Below, piece after piece: positions 60,645 to 64,000 of a DNA stretch of 64,000 nt. The notes under the pieces were generated by a model that saw only the letters and a program-made list of their open reading frames with translations, was not told where the DNA came from and ran no database searches. Origin of the DNA: Escallonia rubra (lineage: Eukaryota > Streptophyta > Magnoliopsida > Escalloniales > Escalloniaceae). Location: assembly GCA_033065855.1 (NCBI GenBank), contig JAVXUO010000752.1, forward strand, positions 1-64,000, in the 5' to 3' direction. A program made the translations under genes and the position numbers. Every line of letters starts with the position of its first letter. Position 1 is the stretch's first letter.

Positions 60645-60758
60645 GAGGCATTTTTCGGTAAAGGTGCAACGCTACTGGACGGAGTATTTGTTGAAAAACA
60701 TTCCATGGTTGCTGCCAGAGCCCTTGTGAGGCAGATTTCAAGGATTCCTTGTGGAGAG
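60645..60758 (+). pseudogene. Gamma-carbonic anhydrase exon fragment
   Basis: One frame gives GKGATLLDGVFVEKHSM, then VAARALVRQISRIPCGEV. This matches the conserved hexapeptide-repeat region of plant mitochondrial gamma-carbonic anhydrases, which sit on the membrane arm of complex I. It ends at a possible donor GAG|GTTTGA. No other exon of that gene is present, so it is an isolated copy. The identification is from recalled family sequence. Confidence 0.75.
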
Positions 60759-61089
60759 GTTTGAAAACGCATGTACTTATTCCTTTTTGGTTTGCTACAT
60801 TTGCATGAAGTTTTAACAAAATTGCACCAGGTTATACGTAGATCTTAAGATGGAAATGCAACAGCAAGGCCGCTCTTCTAGTTTTGACCTTTTCTTTTGT
60901 AGATGACCCCATGGATGACCAATTACCTTGTTCTCCTACGTAGATCTTTGCTGCAATGATCTTCACAAATGATCCAAATTTTGGATATCTACCAAGCTAG
61001 GTAAGCCTAAATACTACCTCATATCATATTCAAAATCCTCTGGTGATGACTAACATTAAACTATTAGCTAATGGTTAAAAAAGGGATAC
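60759..61089. other. Interval between two gene fragments
   Basis: It contains the first copy of a ~95-bp direct repeat (60991-61085), intron-like sequence adjoining the minus-strand exon fragment, and no further coding match. Confidence 0.5.
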
Positions 61090-61612
61090 CTTAATTAGCT
61101 TGCAGATTAAGAGCTCCATGACCCTTTGGATTTTCTTGTCAGCAATCTGGCCTTCAAGAAGGATATCAGAAGCCAAAGGTGTGCCACCATATGGGTTCTG
61201 CACCAGTGCTAGTCCTGCTACTTTTTCCTTCAAGTCACACCAATAAATAGACAAAGCAGCAGCAACATCAACACCACCCTTGCTATGACGAAGCAACATC
61301 ACACATTTGCCAAACCCCTAGTATAGCTCCTCAGTGTATTGCTTCAGTTCCCATGCATTGTGTTCCACAAATGCCTTCAATAAAAAACTAAAAGATCCAA
61401 AAAATACCACACCAATTGTATACCACGCAAGGATTAAGAGAGGACTTTTGAAATCCAAAAAATGGAACTATTGAAATAACCATTTATTTTACTTAGCGAG
61501 GTAAGCATAAAAACTACCAAGCGAGGTAAGCGTAAAAACTACCTTATACCAGATTCAAAATTCCTTTGGTGATGACCAACATTAAACTATTAGCTAATGT
61601 TAAAAAAAGGTC
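60991..61612 (+). repeat. ~95-bp direct repeat flanking the hydrolase fragment
   Basis: Copies at 60991-61085 and 61516-61612 share ACCAAGC(T/G)AGGTAAGC and TTAAACTATTAGCTAATG blocks with about 12-15% difference. A shorter third piece lies at 61495-61515. The exon fragment lies between the two long copies. Confidence 0.8.
61090..61374 (-). pseudogene. Alpha/beta-hydrolase-like exon fragment
   Basis: On the minus strand an acceptor (TTGAAG|GC at 61374) and donor (AAG|GTATCC at 61090) bound 95 codons. They include WELKQYTEELY, MLLRHSKGGVDVAAAL, GLALVQNPYGGTPLASD and GQIADKK. HSKGG is in the place of a lipase-type nucleophile elbow, and the fragment resembles a plant alpha/beta-hydrolase family I recall but cannot name surely. 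A TAG interrupts it after ELY, so it is a broken exon. Confidence 0.55.
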
Positions 61613-61850
61613 TACTTTTAGACATAGAACACTAGTTAAGATATACGTGAGATGAAAGTTTGACGGAATTCCACGAGCCTTCAACGATGGTATCGAGATT
61701 TAAGTACTCTATAACACCCAACCCGTATATGATATTTCCTGCCTATTTGGCTGGTTTTTGTAAGTTAATACTTGCATGTTTTTTGTTGAACGCGTGTGTG
61801 GGTAGGTAACCCAGCCACAACTTATATCAACTTAGCTCAGGTTCGATTAC

Positions 61851-64000
61851 ATGACTCGTAGTGGAAGCACACCAATGGGCTCACACAGTTTTCAGTCGAT
61901 TGAGGAAATTGATGCGAACGAAGGTTTGACTGATTTTGATATTTTCGATACTCATGTCCATAATGAACCTAGGGTAGATGATGTTTGTGATCTTTCGCAA
62001 TGTGATGACGAGGTTAGAACGCCTAGAGAGAATGAGGGTTGTGAAAATTTTGACAATTTTGATAGTCAACTGATAGATGGAAAAACATTTGATACGCTGG
62101 AAGCGGCATATGACTTCTACAATCAGTATGCTCTTTTAAATGGTTTTGGTACTCGCAAACACAATGCACATAAGATTAGGGCCACGGGTGCAATTTTTAG
62201 GAGGCAATTCGTGTGCAATAAGGAGGGCTTCAAGAAATTGGATGACAAGAGACCGAATGTGAACGAAAAAAGGCGTAGGGACTTGAGAACCGGTTGTGAA
62301 GCGATGATACAAGTTACTTTGTCAAAAAAGCTTGGAGTGTGGGTTGTCGACAAGTTTCAAGATGTTCATAACCATCCTCTCACTACTACTCCATCAAATG
62401 TAATCAAGCATCGTTCTCATAGTAAATACCATCGTACAAACGTATGTAAGTCTCTAGTGTCTGACCTTAACCATGAGGGCCTGAAAGCTTCTCAGATTAC
62501 TAGGGTTGTGAATGTGATGAAGCCTAGCGAAGAAGCTGATGTAACTCCAAGACAATGTTCTAGTATTATACGCGTCGAAAGAAAAAATAATGTGGGGAAA
62601 GAATGTTATAGGATTATTAAACATTTTCAAGAGAAGGCCACGTCGGATGAGAGCTATTATTTTGCTGTGGATTTAGCTATAGATGGTTCTCTCAGAAGTG
62701 TTTTTTGGGCAGATGGAAGGTCAAGGGCATCATATGCACAGTTTGGTGATGTTATTGTATTTGATGTGACTTACATGACTAACAAATTTAGGATGCCATT
62801 TGCTCCATTTGTTGGAGTAAACCACCATCGTCAATCTATATTGTTTGGAGCTGCATTATTGGAGGATAAGACAGAGGCAACATTTGTGTGGTTGTTTGAG
62901 CATTTTTTGCGTTGCATGTTTGAGAGGCACCCGATTGCAATCATCACTGACCAAGATGGTGCAATGAGAAATGCAATTGCAAAAGTGTTTCCGAATACGC
63001 GACATCGTTTTTGCGCATGGCACATTAAAAAGCACGTCATGGAACATCTACAACCTTTGTGATCACGATATGATGACTTTCATGAAGCCCATAGCAATTG
63101 GACAAAAAGTCAGAGTATTAAAGATTTTGAGGCCAGATGGGTGGATTTGAATGACATGTATGACTTAAAAGAAAATTGGTGGATTCAAAATATGTACAAC
63201 CTACGTGCACATTGGGCAAAGCCTTTTCTCAAAGATACTTTTTTCGCTGGCATGACCACTAGTGGATGAAGTGAAAGCATACATTCATTTTTTGACGGGT
63301 ATGTGAATTCTAATACCATGTTGAATGAATTTATTGTGAAATATGACAAAGCAGTGTATAATTGAAGGTATGCCAAGGAAGATGAAGATTTTAAGACCAT
63401 GAATTCCAGAGCAGTTTTATCATCTGATCATCCAATTGAAGCAAGAGCTGGAGCATGCTATACTCGTAGTTTGTTTGAGATCTTCAAGAAAGAATGGAAT
63501 GCTAGTGTTAGCTATTTGCACATAACATTGAGTAAGGAACCTGGCGTTACAAGGTACAGGGTGGGTTTGATAACTGTTGATAAAGAGAAATGGCGAATTG
63601 TTCACTATTATTCATCAGAAAGTGTTAAGGCTACTTGTTCATATGATAAGTTTGAGACGGCATGAATATTATGCAAGCATATCCTTTATATATTGAAGAA
63701 AAAGAAAATAATTGATCTTCCTGAGTATTACATTTTGCCTAGGTGGACAATTCATGCTCGGTATAAGGTGGGAGATATTGGCGATCGAGAGGACGAGATC
63801 AGTAGCCATTCAACTGAAAAGGGTGTAAGCCTTTTAACATTGTGGTATGTTCGAGCAAAATTTTCTAGGGCAATAGATAATGGAAGAAATTGTCCTTCAG
63901 AAATACGTGAGATTGATGCATGGCTTAATAGCTTATTGGAAAAGCAAGCTGCAAGAAACAGTATGGAGAAACTTGTTAGCGACAAAATGGTTAGTCAAGT
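61851..64000 (+). pseudogene. FAR1-related / MULE transposase gene, broken by four TGA codons
   Basis: From ATG at 61851 one frame runs to the window end without a frameshift. Residues ~78-180 form the FAR1 DNA-binding domain, with C122, C149, H173 and H175 as likely zinc ligands. The MULE transposase domain follows: D305 (VFDVTYM), D367/D369 (TDQD) and the CAWHIKKH motif. A damaged SWIM zinc finger (CSYDKFE...CKHIL) lies near 63640-63685. FAR1-related proteins are MULE-derived; family members include light-signalling transcription factors and active transposases. In-frame TGA codons lie at 63060, 63268, 63362 and 63663. The uninterrupted part is 403 residues. The 3' end lies beyond the window. 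Confidence 0.88.

Overview
This is nuclear DNA from a flowering plant, probably a eudicot; the species cannot be named from sequence alone. The evidence is a spliced plastid-type gene with GT-AG introns, plant retroelements primed by initiator tRNA-Met, a FAR1/MULE-type transposase, and very dense transposons and tandem repeats. There is no bacterial gene organisation, no CRISPR array and no recognisable RNA gene.

Layout. At 1.5-12.2 kb lies a young, apparently intact Sirevirus-like Ty1/copia element on the minus strand. It has LTRs of 1253 and 1278 bp, a tRNA-iMet primer site, gag, pol and a third ORF after pol. It is bracketed by 239-bp direct repeats instead of the usual ~5-bp target duplication. 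At 13.3-20.06 kb is a decayed L1-type LINE (plus strand) whose reverse transcriptase is split by a TIR transposon at 18.63-19.76 kb. At 20-27 kb there are few genes, but TA-tract-embedded transposons with striking hairpins (23.1-25.0 kb). At 27.4-31.3 kb is a decayed copia element and at 33.2-36.5 kb a decayed Ty3/gypsy element, both on the minus strand.

The one convincing host gene is on the minus strand at 38,386-52,180. It has eight exons encoding a ~292-residue ribose-5-phosphate isomerase of the divergent plastid RPI4 type. Intron 1 is ~9.65 kb. It holds two PIF/Harbinger-like elements with TAA duplications, a LINE fragment, the 5' stub of an LTR retrotransposon, and a hAT-like element with a perfect 8-bp duplication.

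From 52.5 to 59 kb the DNA is non-coding repeat. It includes a ~1.8-kb array of ~60-bp units with a ~380-bp higher-order period and a second array of ~95-bp units. The first family reappears inverted at 36.7-37.1 kb. At 59.0-60.2 kb is another member of the TA-tract family. The right edge carries exon-sized fragments resembling gamma-carbonic anhydrase (plus strand) and an alpha/beta-hydrolase (minus strand). These are followed by a FAR1-related/MULE transposase gene kept in one frame but broken by four TGA codons.

How it fits together. The window is a host gene stretched by repeated insertions and flanked by retrotransposon layers of different ages. The most unusual point is the third ORF of the Sirevirus-like element. 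It has what looks like its own promoter and a spliced 5' leader, and the palindrome cluster upstream of it is the same one found upstream of the LTR TATA box.
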